A stretch of 64,000 nucleotides of DNA, from NCBI RefSeq assembly GCF_001659725.1, contig NZ_CP015922.1:806001-870000 (forward strand), in the 5' to 3' direction. The stretch comes from Polynucleobacter wuianus. GTDB taxonomy: Bacteria > Pseudomonadota > Gammaproteobacteria > Burkholderiales > Burkholderiaceae. Under the pieces are notes generated by a model. It did no database searches. It worked only from the letters and a program-made list of their open reading frames with translations, and was not told where the DNA came from. A program made the translations under genes and the position numbers. How positions within the stretch are numbered: the stretch's first letter is position 1; each line of letters begins with the position of its first letter. Below are positions 35,429 to 43,588 of the stretch, piece after piece.

Positions 35429-35872
35429 ATGAATCTTCTTACTTCCTTTAAAAAAGCCTTAATATTTTCTGCCATTGCTTTTGCTGGCATGTTCATCAGT
35501 GAGTCTGTGTTGGCTCAAACCAAAGCTGTCTATCACATTGATGATGCACAAGCTCAAGGTTTAAAAGGATTGCGTAATATCCGCAATCATCTTGATACTG
35601 CGCCACGGACCAAGATCATCGTGGTAACTCATGCTGCTGGTGTTGATTTGCTAATGGAGGGTGCTAAAGATCAGAAAAATAATATTGAGTATGCCCCTTT
35701 GGTATCTGCACTCAAATCCCGTGGTGTGGTATTTGAAGTTTGTGAAATTACCCTGAAAAACCGTAACCTTAATAAAAATCAATTCATATTGGATGCCGAT
35801 TACACGCCGTCAGGGGTGATGAAGATTGCTGATCTTCAATACATCGATCATTACGCTTATATAAAACCCTAG
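35429..35872 (+). CDS. DsrE-family periplasmic protein
   Basis: 147 aa. ATG 35429 begins a Sec signal peptide (FKKALIFSAIAFAGMFISE, cleavage near LAQ, residue ~30). The rest is a DsrE/DsrF-like fold (KAVYHIDDAQAQGLKGLRNI, TKIIVVTHAAGVDLLMEGAKD, GVVFEVCEITLKNRN). The Cys in FEVCEITL is at the position of the sulfur-carrying Cys in related proteins. It lies 31 bp after soxB and is likely part of the sulfur operon; a role in handling sulfane sulfur is inference. Confidence 0.82.
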   Translation: MNLLTSFKKALIFSAIAFAGMFISESVLAQTKAVYHIDDAQAQGLKGLRNIRNHLDTAPRTKIIVVTHAAGVDLLMEGAKDQKNNIEYAPLVSALKSRGVVFEVCEITLKNRNLNKNQFILDADYTPSGVMKIADLQYIDHYAYIKP

Positions 35873-35902
35873 GCTTATCGAGTAGACACGTAAAATAAAG
35901 CC

Positions 35903-37024
35903 ATGAATACAGTTGATATCTCCTCCCTGAGTCATCAGGCACTGTGGATCACTTTTTTTGTGACCGTATTGCTTGGCGCCATCATGCAGCGCACTAACTT
36001 TTGTACGATGGGTGCAATTGCCGACTTGTTTGTGATGTCTGATTTATCCAGATTGCGCCAATGGTCCTTGGCTATAGGGGTTGCTATCTTGGGAGTGACA
36101 TTATTTTCTACGGCTGGTCTGATCGACACCTCAAAATCTATCTATACATCCAGTAAATTGATGTATCTCTCTATTTTGGTTGGTAGTACGCTATTTGGCA
36201 TGGGCATGGTCATGGCTTCTGGTTGTGGCAGCAAGACGCTAGTGCGTATCGGCGGTGGAAATCTCAAATCACTGGTGGTGTTTCTGGTCCTAGGTCTCGT
36301 TGCTTACATGACCCTTCGTGGCTTTTTGGGTGTTATTCGTATTAATACCTTAGACGCTTTCTTTATTACCTTAAATACGAATCAAGACTTACCAAGCATT
36401 GTGGCTGAGGAACTTAGCCAGCCTCGCACTAATGTGCATATTCTTTTGGGGCTGATTATTGGTGGTGCTTTTATCTTGTTCGCGCTTCTTAATAAATCTT
36501 TTTGGACTATCAAGAATCTACTCGCTGGTTTTGGAGTCGGCTTAGCAATTTGTGCTGTATGGTGGATATCTGGTTACCTTGCGTTTGTGGCTGAGGATCC
36601 AAATACTTTAGAAGAAGTCTTTTTGGTCACTAATTCTGGAAAGATGGAAAGTCTCTCCTTTGTTGCTCCTTATGCATATTCATTAGATTGGTTAATGTTT
36701 TATAGCGATACCTCCAAGGTTCTCACGATTGGCATAGTGGCGGTATTGGGCATGGTTTGCGGTTCAGCAATTGTTGCTTTACTCACTAAAACCTTTCGCT
36801 GGGAATCCTTTGTAAATGCAGAAGACATGGCTAATCACATGATCGGTGGCGCTTTAATGGGATTCGGTGGTATTGCAGCTCTAGGCTGCACCATTGGGCA
36901 GGGTCTTAGTGGGATTTCTACATTAGCAATTGGTTCATTTTTAGCTATCCCCGGATTTTTCTTGGGAGCATATCTAGGTTTGCGTTACTTGCAAATGCGA
37001 CTTGCCCCAAATCCATGCGCTTAA
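35903..37024 (+). CDS. YeeE/YedE family (thiosulfate/sulfur) transporter
   Basis: 373 aa, about nine to ten membrane helices. It carries the family cysteines seen in the thiosulfate transporter TsuA: RTNFCTMGAIADL (~residue 33), MASGCGSKTLVRIGGGNLKSL (~108, quoted in part) and LGCTIGQGLSGISTLA (~330), where Cys residues relay thiosulfate through the membrane. The context, directly after sox genes, supports uptake or export of a sulfur compound. It is followed by two half-size relatives. Confidence 0.85.
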   Translation: MNTVDISSLSHQALWITFFVTVLLGAIMQRTNFCTMGAIADLFVMSDLSRLRQWSLAIGVAILGVTLFSTAGLIDTSKSIYTSSKLMYLSILVGSTLFGMGMVMASGCGSKTLVRIGGGNLKSLVVFLVLGLVAYMTLRGFLGVIRINTLDAFFITLNTNQDLPSIVAEELSQPRTNVHILLGLIIGGAFILFALLNKSFWTIKNLLAGFGVGLAICAVWWISGYLAFVAEDPNTLEEVFLVTNSGKMESLSFVAPYAYSLDWLMFYSDTSKVLTIGIVAVLGMVCGSAIVALLTKTFRWESFVNAEDMANHMIGGALMGFGGIAALGCTIGQGLSGISTLAIGSFLAIPGFFLGAYLGLRYLQMRLAPNPCA

Positions 37025-37041
37025 CTCTGCAGGAATAAACC

Positions 37042-37479
37042 ATGCAAATAGATTGGCTCACATTTACCCCCATTCCTTCTTTGTTGGGGGGAATCATTTT
37101 GGGTATCGCAGCCGTTCTCTATGTTTTGCTTCATGGTCGAATTCTGGGCATCAGTGGCATAGTCTCTGGCTTGATGCATCCCAAGCAGGGAGATTGCGCT
37201 TGGCGCATTGTCTTGACATTAGGTTTGCTGACTGCGCCACTATTGGCAGCTCTGTTTTTTGAAATTCGTCCGATAGTAGAGATTGATGCAGATTGGTTTG
37301 CTGTCATTATTGCGGGCCTATTGGTAGGCTTTGGTGCTCAATATGGATCTGGCTGCACAAGTGGCCATGGCATTTGCGGTCTATCTCGCTTATCGCCGCG
37401 CTCATTAGTGGCCACGCTCTCATTCATGGGTGCTGGCTTTTTAACAGTCTTCGTATTGCGTCATATGATCGGACTCTGA
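37042..37479 (+). CDS. YeeE/YedE half-transporter, first subunit
   Basis: 145 aa, about four membrane helices. It contains GSGCTSGHGICGLSRLSPRSL, the pore-cysteine signature of YeeE-type proteins, and GRILGISGIVSGL. This is half the size of a complete YeeE protein and precedes another half-size gene by one base, so the two probably form a heterodimeric channel. In many bacteria such pairs sit beside persulfide dioxygenase or rhodanese genes. Confidence 0.85.
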   Translation: MQIDWLTFTPIPSLLGGIILGIAAVLYVLLHGRILGISGIVSGLMHPKQGDCAWRIVLTLGLLTAPLLAALFFEIRPIVEIDADWFAVIIAGLLVGFGAQYGSGCTSGHGICGLSRLSPRSLVATLSFMGAGFLTVFVLRHMIGL

Positions 37480-37480
37480 T

Positions 37481-37918
37481 ATGAAAAAGCATATTGGTTT
37501 ATTCAGTCAGTATTTCATCGGCGTACTCTTTGGTTGGGGTCTGATTATTTCCGGAATGAGCAATCCGCAGAAAATCCTCGCATTTTTAGATTTGGCTGGC
37601 TCGTGGGATCCTTCTCTAATTTTTGTGATGCTTGGTGCCGTATTAGTAGGACTGGGGGGCTTTTATGTTGTTAATAAAAGAACCGAAGCTTTCTTTGGTG
37701 GGGCTATGCATATTCCCAAACGCCGTGATATCACTAAGCCATTAATCATCGGTAGTCTGATATTTGGTACTGGCTGGGGTATTGCTGGCTTTTGCCCAGG
37801 ACCTGCAATCGTTGCTCTGGGTGCCGGGCATCTAAAGGCCCTCGTATTTCTGGTGGCCATGTTGGCAGGCATGGAAATCTGCGACAGATTCTTCAGCGCC
37901 CATAAAAAGTCAATCTAA
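37481..37918 (+). CDS. YeeE/YedE half-transporter, second subunit (DUF6691)
   Basis: 145 aa, about four membrane helices. The marker is GWGIAGFCPGPAIVALGAGH, which holds the single conserved Cys of this half, plus a GWGLIISGMSNPQKILAFLD opening. It begins one base after the stop of the previous gene, so expression is almost certainly coupled. The role as partner in sulfur-compound transport is inferred from family and position. Confidence 0.85.
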   Translation: MKKHIGLFSQYFIGVLFGWGLIISGMSNPQKILAFLDLAGSWDPSLIFVMLGAVLVGLGGFYVVNKRTEAFFGGAMHIPKRRDITKPLIIGSLIFGTGWGIAGFCPGPAIVALGAGHLKALVFLVAMLAGMEICDRFFSAHKKSI

Positions 37919-37989
37919 GGCAGTCAAGTAGCGCCTGATTTAGAATCACTCCTATTATTGGTGATTAATTCTGAATCAAAGAGGGTGCA

Positions 37990-38334
37990 ATGAGTCTTCC
38001 TATAACTTGTCATAACGATCAATTTGGAACACTTGGACAAATCGATCCAAGTCATTTGGCTGAAATCGCTCAGCAAGGCTATAAAAGCGTGATTAACAAT
38101 CGCCCTGATGGTGAAGGCGGCCCTGACCAACCAACTAGCGCAAGCATTCAAGCAGAGGCTGAAAAATTAGGCTTGAACTATGCCTATTTACCAGTAGTAC
38201 CAAGTGCAATGACTGTAGAGCAAGTGAGGGAGATGGCGCGCTTATTGAAAACGATGCCTGGCCCTGTGTTGGCTTTCTGTCGTTCAGGCGCACGTTCCAC
38301 TAATTTGTACCAGCTTGCTTTGCAAGTTCAGTAA
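37990..38334 (+). CDS. DUF442 / TIGR01244 sulfurtransferase- or phosphatase-like protein
   Basis: 114 aa, cytosolic. The fold matches the DUF442 (Blh N-terminal) family: LAEIAQQGYKSVINNRPDGE, then VPSAMTVEQV and the catalytic P-loop LAFCRSGARSTNLYQLA, a CX5R motif in which Cys could carry phosphate or persulfide. Members are often fused or linked to sulfur-handling enzymes such as persulfide dioxygenase and rhodanese. Its position downstream of YeeE genes fits that; activity is unproven. Confidence 0.82.
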   Translation: MSLPITCHNDQFGTLGQIDPSHLAEIAQQGYKSVINNRPDGEGGPDQPTSASIQAEAEKLGLNYAYLPVVPSAMTVEQVREMARLLKTMPGPVLAFCRSGARSTNLYQLALQVQ

Positions 38335-38354
38335 GTAGACAGTAATTCGTCAGC

Positions 38355-38774
38355 ATGCGCATTGTTATTCCTGAAGAACGCAAGCTTGTTCACGAGATGA
38401 TCTTGCCAATTCGTTGGGGTGATATGGATGCGTATGGCCATGTCAATAACACGGTGTACTTTCGCTATATGGAGCAAGCACGGGTAGAGTGGATTACGTC
38501 CCTCGGTTATGAAGTAGCTCCTGGTCGAGAGTCAATGTTGATGATGAACGGTTTTTGCAATTTCTATAAGCAACTGTCCTATCCTGGTGATCTGATACTC
38601 AAAACTTCTATTGGCACAATCGGTAGAACCAGTATGGATGTCTATACCAGCATGGCTTTAAGCACTGCTCCAGATGAAGAGGCTGCCATCGGTGGAGCCA
38701 CCATGGTTTGGGTTGATCTCACCACTAACAAATCAGCTCCTTGGCCTGAGCATGTATTAGAGAAGTTGCGCTAG
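38355..38774 (+). CDS. Acyl-CoA thioesterase (4HBT/YbgC type)
   Basis: 139 aa hot-dog fold. The catalytic signature RWGDMDAYGHVNNTVYFRYME holds the Asp of the 4-hydroxybenzoyl-CoA thioesterase family (quoted in part: GDMDAYGHVNNTVY). MARVEWITSLG-like and TSIGTIGRTSMDV segments follow. It is cytosolic; the acyl-CoA substrate is unknown. It starts 20 bp after DUF442 and ends 6 bp before selU. Confidence 0.85.
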   Translation: MRIVIPEERKLVHEMILPIRWGDMDAYGHVNNTVYFRYMEQARVEWITSLGYEVAPGRESMLMMNGFCNFYKQLSYPGDLILKTSIGTIGRTSMDVYTSMALSTAPDEEAAIGGATMVWVDLTTNKSAPWPEHVLEKLR

Positions 38775-38780
38775 TTCATC

Positions 38781-39854
38781 GTGCAACCTAGTAACCCCCA
38801 CATTCTTAAATTAGATCAATTTCTATCACAGTTAGATCGTTTTGATCTTGTGATTGATGTGAGATCTCCGGCGGAGTTTGCACTTGACCATATTCCGGGT
38901 GCAGTCAACTATCCCGTTTTAGATAATGATGAGCGCGCCCAAATCGGCACTCTTTACAAACAGGTTTCACCATTTTCTGCGAAGAAACTTGGCGCCGCAT
39001 TGGTATCTCGCAACATCGCTACTCATCTTGAAAATCATTTCCTAGAATTTCCTCGTGAGTGGCGTCCATTGATTTATTGCTGGCGTGGTGGAGAGCGAAG
39101 TGGGGCGTTTACGCATATCCTCAATCGCATTGGTTGGAAAGCCATGCAGCTAGAAGGCGGTTATCAGGGATTCAGGCGAACCGTTATTGATGGCTTAGAT
39201 AAGGCTGCAAAGCAATTTTCTTTCCAAGTGATTTGTGGCATGACCGGTAGCGGTAAGACTAGGGTACTGCAAGAGGCGCAAAATTATGGTGCCCAGATCT
39301 TGGATCTCGAGGCTCTAGCGATTCATCGTGGATCCGTGTTGGGTAATGAGCCAAATATTGAGCAGCCTTCGCAAAAAGGCTTTGAGACGCAGTTATGGAA
39401 TGCATTGCGCTCCTTAGATCCATCAAAACCTGTACTTGTCGAGTCAGAGAGCAAGAAGGTAGGCGGTGTACACATACCTGACGCTCTGATGGAAAAGATT
39501 CGCAATGGCGCTTGTATTGAATTACGCTCGAGTGCTCAAACACGAGTGTCATGGCTCATCCGTGAGTACCATCATTTCTTAAGTGATACGAACAACTTCA
39601 AAAGTAAACTCGCTTTGCTAACAGCGCATTACGGAAAAGTACAGATTGCTAAATGGAACGATGCGATTGATGCTGGGCAGTTTCCGGAATTGGTAGAGGA
39701 GTTGCTAGTAAAACACTATGACCCATCCTATCAGTCCTCCATCGTGCGCAATTTTCCTCAATATAAGATTGAGAATTTTGTGCAATTAGAGAATGATAGC
39801 GATGAGGCTTTTGCTAAAGCAGCAAAGACCATTGTGACAAAGCTAAAAGCCTAG
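38781..39854 (+). CDS. mnmH: tRNA 2-selenouridine synthase
   Basis: Also called SelU/YbbB; it replaces sulfur by selenium in 2-thiouridine at the tRNA wobble position, via a geranylated intermediate, using selenophosphate. 357 aa from a GTG start at 38781. The N-terminal rhodanese domain has DVRSPAEFALDHIPGA and the catalytic Cys100 in LIYCWRGGERSGAF. The C-terminal domain starts with a P-loop GMTGSGKT at about 153-160. The gene for selenophosphate synthase (selD) is not in the window. Confidence 0.93.
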   Translation: MQPSNPHILKLDQFLSQLDRFDLVIDVRSPAEFALDHIPGAVNYPVLDNDERAQIGTLYKQVSPFSAKKLGAALVSRNIATHLENHFLEFPREWRPLIYCWRGGERSGAFTHILNRIGWKAMQLEGGYQGFRRTVIDGLDKAAKQFSFQVICGMTGSGKTRVLQEAQNYGAQILDLEALAIHRGSVLGNEPNIEQPSQKGFETQLWNALRSLDPSKPVLVESESKKVGGVHIPDALMEKIRNGACIELRSSAQTRVSWLIREYHHFLSDTNNFKSKLALLTAHYGKVQIAKWNDAIDAGQFPELVEELLVKHYDPSYQSSIVRNFPQYKIENFVQLENDSDEAFAKAAKTIVTKLKA

Positions 39855-39855
39855 A

Positions 39856-41034
39856 CTAGCTAAAAGCCTGAATCCCGGTTTGTGCGCGACCTAGAATAAG
39901 CGCGTGAATATCGTGTGTTCCCTCATAGGTATTCACAACTTCTAAGTTCATCATATGACGCACGACACCATACTCATCAGAAATGCCATTACCACCGTGC
40001 ATATCACGGGCCATACGGGCAATATCTAAAGACTTGCCGCAGGAGTTGCGTTTCATGATGGAGGTAATTTCTGGGGCAGCGATGCCTTCATCTTTCATGC
40101 GACCCAAACGTAAGCAACCTTGTAAGCCGAGAGCAATTTCTGTTTGCATATCAGCCAATTTCTTTTGAATGAGTTGATTTGCCGCTAAAGGCTTACCAAA
40201 CTGTTTGCGATCCATAGTGTATTGACGCGCTGCTTGCCAACACCACTCAGCAGCACCTAATGCACCCCAAGAAATCCCATAACGTGCAGAGTTCAAACAG
40301 GTAAATGGACCTTTGAGACCGGTGACTTCTGGGAATTCATTTTCAGCAGGAACAAATACCTCGTCCATCACGATTTCACCTGTAATAGAGGCTCGTAGAC
40401 CCATTTTGCCGCTGATCTTCGGAGCGCTCAAGCCCTTCATGCCTTTCTCTAGGATGTAGCCGCGAATGATGCCTTCATCATTCTTAGCCCAAACCACAAA
40501 TACGTCAGCAATTGGCGCATTAGAGATCCACATCTTGGAGCCTGTTAGTGAAAATCCACCAGGGACTTTCTTGGCACGGGTGATCATACCTCCAGCATCG
40601 GAACCATAATTAGGTTCAGTTAAACCAAAGCAGCCAATCCATTCACCAGTAGCTAATTTAGGAAGGTATTTTTGTTTTTGTGCTTCGCTGCCAAATTCAT
40701 TAATCGGAACCATCACTAACGAGGACTGCACACTCATCATGGAGCGATAACCAGAATCGACACGCTCGATTTCACGAGCGATTAAGCCGTAAGAAACATA
40801 GTTAAGATTGGCGCCACCATATTGTTCTGGAATCGTGATGCCTAAAAGACCAAGCTCACCCATTTCGCGGAAGATAGAAGGGTCTGTAGTTTCATTGCGG
40901 TAAGCATCCAAAATGCGCGGCATGAGACGACCTTGGGCGTATTCAGCTGCAGCATCTCGAATCATGCGCTCTTCTTCAGTGAGCTGGGTATCAAGTAAGA
41001 GGGGGTCTTCCCAGTTAAAGCTGGCTTTACTCAT
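39856..41034 (-). CDS. gcdH: Acyl-CoA dehydrogenase, glutaryl-CoA dehydrogenase type
   Basis: 392 aa FAD enzyme of the acyl-CoA dehydrogenase family. The opening FNWEDPLLLDTQLTEEERMIRD is that of glutaryl-CoA dehydrogenase. Substrate and FAD segments are GCFGLTEPNYGSDAGGMITR, KMWISNAPIADVFVVWAK and QFGKPLAANQLIQKKLADM. The catalytic Glu is in VNTYEGTHDIHALILGR near the C-terminus. It would convert glutaryl-CoA to crotonyl-CoA in lysine/tryptophan breakdown, feeding electrons to ETF and ETF-QO (encoded at 45-47 kb). It converges on mnmH with a one-base gap. Confidence 0.92.
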   Translation of the reverse strand: MSKASFNWEDPLLLDTQLTEEERMIRDAAAEYAQGRLMPRILDAYRNETTDPSIFREMGELGLLGITIPEQYGGANLNYVSYGLIAREIERVDSGYRSMMSVQSSLVMVPINEFGSEAQKQKYLPKLATGEWIGCFGLTEPNYGSDAGGMITRAKKVPGGFSLTGSKMWISNAPIADVFVVWAKNDEGIIRGYILEKGMKGLSAPKISGKMGLRASITGEIVMDEVFVPAENEFPEVTGLKGPFTCLNSARYGISWGALGAAEWCWQAARQYTMDRKQFGKPLAANQLIQKKLADMQTEIALGLQGCLRLGRMKDEGIAAPEITSIMKRNSCGKSLDIARMARDMHGGNGISDEYGVVRHMMNLEVVNTYEGTHDIHALILGRAQTGIQAFS

Positions 41035-41068
41035 GGTTCTCGTCGTCCTATAGATTGTTTTCTGCTTG

Positions 41069-41090
41069 ATTCCTGCGTAAGTTCAGGAAT
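41069..41090. promoter_or_regulatory. Inverted repeat ATTCCTG-N8-CAGGAAT between gcdH and the queuosine transporter gene
   Basis: Perfect 7-base arms with an 8-base spacer in the 95-bp divergent gap. The geometry suits a dimeric repressor site; no regulator gene is adjacent, so its use is unproven. Confidence 0.35.
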
Positions 41091-41129
41091 ACGGATATTC
41101 TTCTTTCTATTATCCATTTTTCTAGGCTT

Positions 41130-41840
41130 ATGGACACGCAGAGACGACACCATCGCTATTACGACCTAATTCTGGCTGCCTTTGTGGTCGTACTCCTTTG
41201 TTCGAACTTTATTGGGGCTGGCAAAGCCGCTGTCGTGACCTTGCCATACTTTGGGGAATTGCCTTTCGGAGGCGGGATTCTATTTTTCCCCATCTCCTAC
41301 TTTTTTGGTGACATCCTCACAGAGGTCTATGGATACGCCTATGATCGTAGAGCGGTATGGGCAGGTTTTGCAGCCCTAGCTTTTGCAGCCATCATGGCAC
41401 AGATCGTGATTGCTTTGCCAGTTGCGCCTGGTGCTTATATGGCGAACTATCAGCAGGGATTGGAAACGGTTTTTGGTAACTCATGGCGGATTGCTCTAGC
41501 TTCCATGTTTTCGTTTTGGTGTGGCAGTTTGACCAATAGTTTTGTGTTGGCCAAGATGAAAATTTGGACGGAGGGTCGTTTTTTATGGATGCGGACTATC
41601 GGTTCAACTGCAGTAGGCGAGTTAGTAGATTCATCCTTTTTTTACATGCTGGCCTTTTATGGCATTTGGCCAACCCATGAAATTATCCAAGTTGCATTGG
41701 CCCAATATTTCCTTAAAACTGCCTGGGAGGTCTTAGCAACGCCATTGACCTACTGGGTCGTCAATTTCCTCAAGCGTAAGGAAAATGAGGATTACTACGA
41801 TATTCATACGAATTTCACCCCATTTCGGGTCAAAGTCTAA
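41130..41840 (+). CDS. yhhQ: Queuosine precursor transporter
   Basis: 236 aa, six or so membrane helices, of the VUT/YhhQ family that imports queuosine precursors (preQ0/preQ1). Typical segments are FFPISYFFGDILTEVYGYAY, MFSFWCGSLTNSFVLAKMKI and GSTAVGELVDSSFFYMLAFYG. The C-terminus LATPLTYWVVNFLKRKENEDYYD is also usual. It is monocistronic by appearance, with two hairpins downstream. No clear preQ1 riboswitch is seen in the 95 bp upstream. Confidence 0.92.
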   Translation: MDTQRRHHRYYDLILAAFVVVLLCSNFIGAGKAAVVTLPYFGELPFGGGILFFPISYFFGDILTEVYGYAYDRRAVWAGFAALAFAAIMAQIVIALPVAPGAYMANYQQGLETVFGNSWRIALASMFSFWCGSLTNSFVLAKMKIWTEGRFLWMRTIGSTAVGELVDSSFFYMLAFYGIWPTHEIIQVALAQYFLKTAWEVLATPLTYWVVNFLKRKENEDYYDIHTNFTPFRVKV

Positions 41841-41873
41841 TCAGGCCCCGATTTAGAGCTATTCCCGCCCTAA

Positions 41874-41911
41874 ACCGTTAAAATAACGGTCTTTGCCCCC
41901 AATGCTGGGGG
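41874..41911 (+). terminator. Tandem hairpins between yhhQ and the ABC-F gene
   Basis: First hairpin ACCGTTA-AAA-TAACGGT (41874-41890) followed by CTTT, then CCCCCA-ATGC-TGGGGG (41896-41911) followed by TATCTATTG. Neither has a strong T tract. They may terminate yhhQ transcription or act in the leader of the ABC-F gene, whose start is 40 bp further on. Confidence 0.45.
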
Positions 41912-41950
41912 TATCTATTGAATTGAATTTCAGAAAGCTAGAAAACATCC

Positions 41951-43558
41951 GTGCTGTCCGCATCCAATATCACCATGCAGTTTGGGGCAAAGCCTCTGTT
42001 TGAAAATATTTCCGTGAAGTTTGGCGGTGGTAATCGTTATGGCCTTATCGGTGCGAACGGTTGCGGCAAGTCCACCTTCATGAAAATCCTTGGCGGTGAG
42101 TTAGAGCCTACCAGTGGCAACATCAGCTTAGATCCTGGTATTCGGTTAGGTAAGTTGCGTCAAGACCAGTTTGCTTATGAAGATGTACGCGTACTGGATG
42201 TTGTGATGATGGGTCACGAAGAGATGTGGAAAGCCGCAGCAGAGCGCGATGCAATCTATGCCAATCCAGATGCAACTGATGAAGACTACATGAAGGCTGC
42301 TGAGCTTGAAGGGAAGTATGCCGAGTATGGCGGCTATACCGCTGAAGCAAAAGCAGGTGAGTTGTTATTAGGTATTGGCATTCCAATTGAGCAGCACAAC
42401 GGTCCGATGAGTAACGTAGCACCAGGTTGGAAGTTGCGCGTCCTGCTGGCTCAGGCTTTGTTCTCAGATCCAGACGTCTTATTGCTCGATGAGCCAACCA
42501 ATAACTTGGATATTCACTCCATTCATTGGTTGGAAGATATTCTCAATGAGATTAAGAGCACCATCATCATCATTTCCCATGATCGCCACTTCCTCAATGA
42601 AGTCTGTACGCACATGGCTGATATGGATTATGGAACGCTCAAGGTCTACCCAGGTAACTATGATTCCTACATGCTTGCTTCTGTGCAGGCGCGTACACAA
42701 CAGTTAAGTAATAACGTCAAAGCCAAAGAAAAAATTGCTGAACTAGCAGCTTTCGTTGCACGATTCTCTGCAAATGCCTCTAAAGCACGCCAGGCAACTT
42801 CACGTCAACGTCAGTTAGAGAAAATTGAAGTTGTAGAAGTGAAGCCTTCCTCACGTCAAAATCCATTTATTCGTTTTGATACCGAGAAAAAACTCCACAA
42901 TATGGCTGTTGAGTGCAATGCACTGACTAAAGCCTATGACCGCGTGATCTTCAAGAACTTTAAGCTGGGTGTTCGTGCTGGTGAAAAGATTGCCATCATT
43001 GGTCAGAACGGTGCCGGTAAGACTACCTTGCTAAAAACTATCCTCAGTAAACGCTTTGAGGGTATTGCTGCTGACAGCGGTGATGTGAAGTGGGCTGAAA
43101 ATGCCAACGTAGGCGTGATGCCGCAAGACAATACCGACATGTTTGCTAAAGATGAACTGCTGATGGATTGGATGAATAACTGGCGTAACACGGGCGATGA
43201 TGATCAAGTCATTCGTGGCACCCTGGGTCGCCTCTTGTTCTCGGGTGACGATATTGGCAAGTCAGTCAAAGTGCTATCCGGTGGTGAAAAGGGCCGCATG
43301 ATATGGGGTAAGCTCATGCTTCAGAAATACAACGTACTCGCAATGGATGAGCCAACCAATCATATGGACATGGAGTCGATCGAGAGCTTGCAGATTGCAC
43401 TCGAGAAATTTGATGGCACCTTAATTTTTGTTTCTCACGACCGCGAGTTTGTTTCTGCTTTAGCAAACCGTATCTTGGAAGTGAAGATGGACGGCACTGT
43501 AGTGGATTATTCAGGCACTTACGAAGAGTATTTGCGTAGCCAGGAATTGACTGGCTAA
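41951..43558 (+). CDS. ABC-F family ATPase (YbiT-like)
   Basis: 535 aa soluble protein with two ABC domains and no membrane helices, thus an ABC-F ribosome-associated factor. Domain 1 has Walker A GANGCGKST (~residues 33-41) and LLLDEPTNNLDIHS. The inter-domain linker is ~240-310, and domain 2 has GQNGAGKTT, LSGGEKGRMIWGKLM and MDEPTNHMDMESIE. The 85-aa insertion pattern and sequence resemble YbiT more than EttA. The start codon is GTG 41951 (MLSASNITMQFG). It ends at a shared terminator with the convergent DUF1289 gene. Confidence 0.9.
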   Translation: MLSASNITMQFGAKPLFENISVKFGGGNRYGLIGANGCGKSTFMKILGGELEPTSGNISLDPGIRLGKLRQDQFAYEDVRVLDVVMMGHEEMWKAAAERDAIYANPDATDEDYMKAAELEGKYAEYGGYTAEAKAGELLLGIGIPIEQHNGPMSNVAPGWKLRVLLAQALFSDPDVLLLDEPTNNLDIHSIHWLEDILNEIKSTIIIISHDRHFLNEVCTHMADMDYGTLKVYPGNYDSYMLASVQARTQQLSNNVKAKEKIAELAAFVARFSANASKARQATSRQRQLEKIEVVEVKPSSRQNPFIRFDTEKKLHNMAVECNALTKAYDRVIFKNFKLGVRAGEKIAIIGQNGAGKTTLLKTILSKRFEGIAADSGDVKWAENANVGVMPQDNTDMFAKDELLMDWMNNWRNTGDDDQVIRGTLGRLLFSGDDIGKSVKVLSGGEKGRMIWGKLMLQKYNVLAMDEPTNHMDMESIESLQIALEKFDGTLIFVSHDREFVSALANRILEVKMDGTVVDYSGTYEEYLRSQELTG

Positions 43559-43588
43559 GTAATTGGCCAAAGATAAAGTTTTACAAAC

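Noticed and set aside
41035..41129. preQ1 riboswitch before the queuosine precursor transporter
   Set aside because: I looked for the short preQ1 aptamer pattern (C-rich loop plus A-rich tail) and could not find it; only a dyad is seen.
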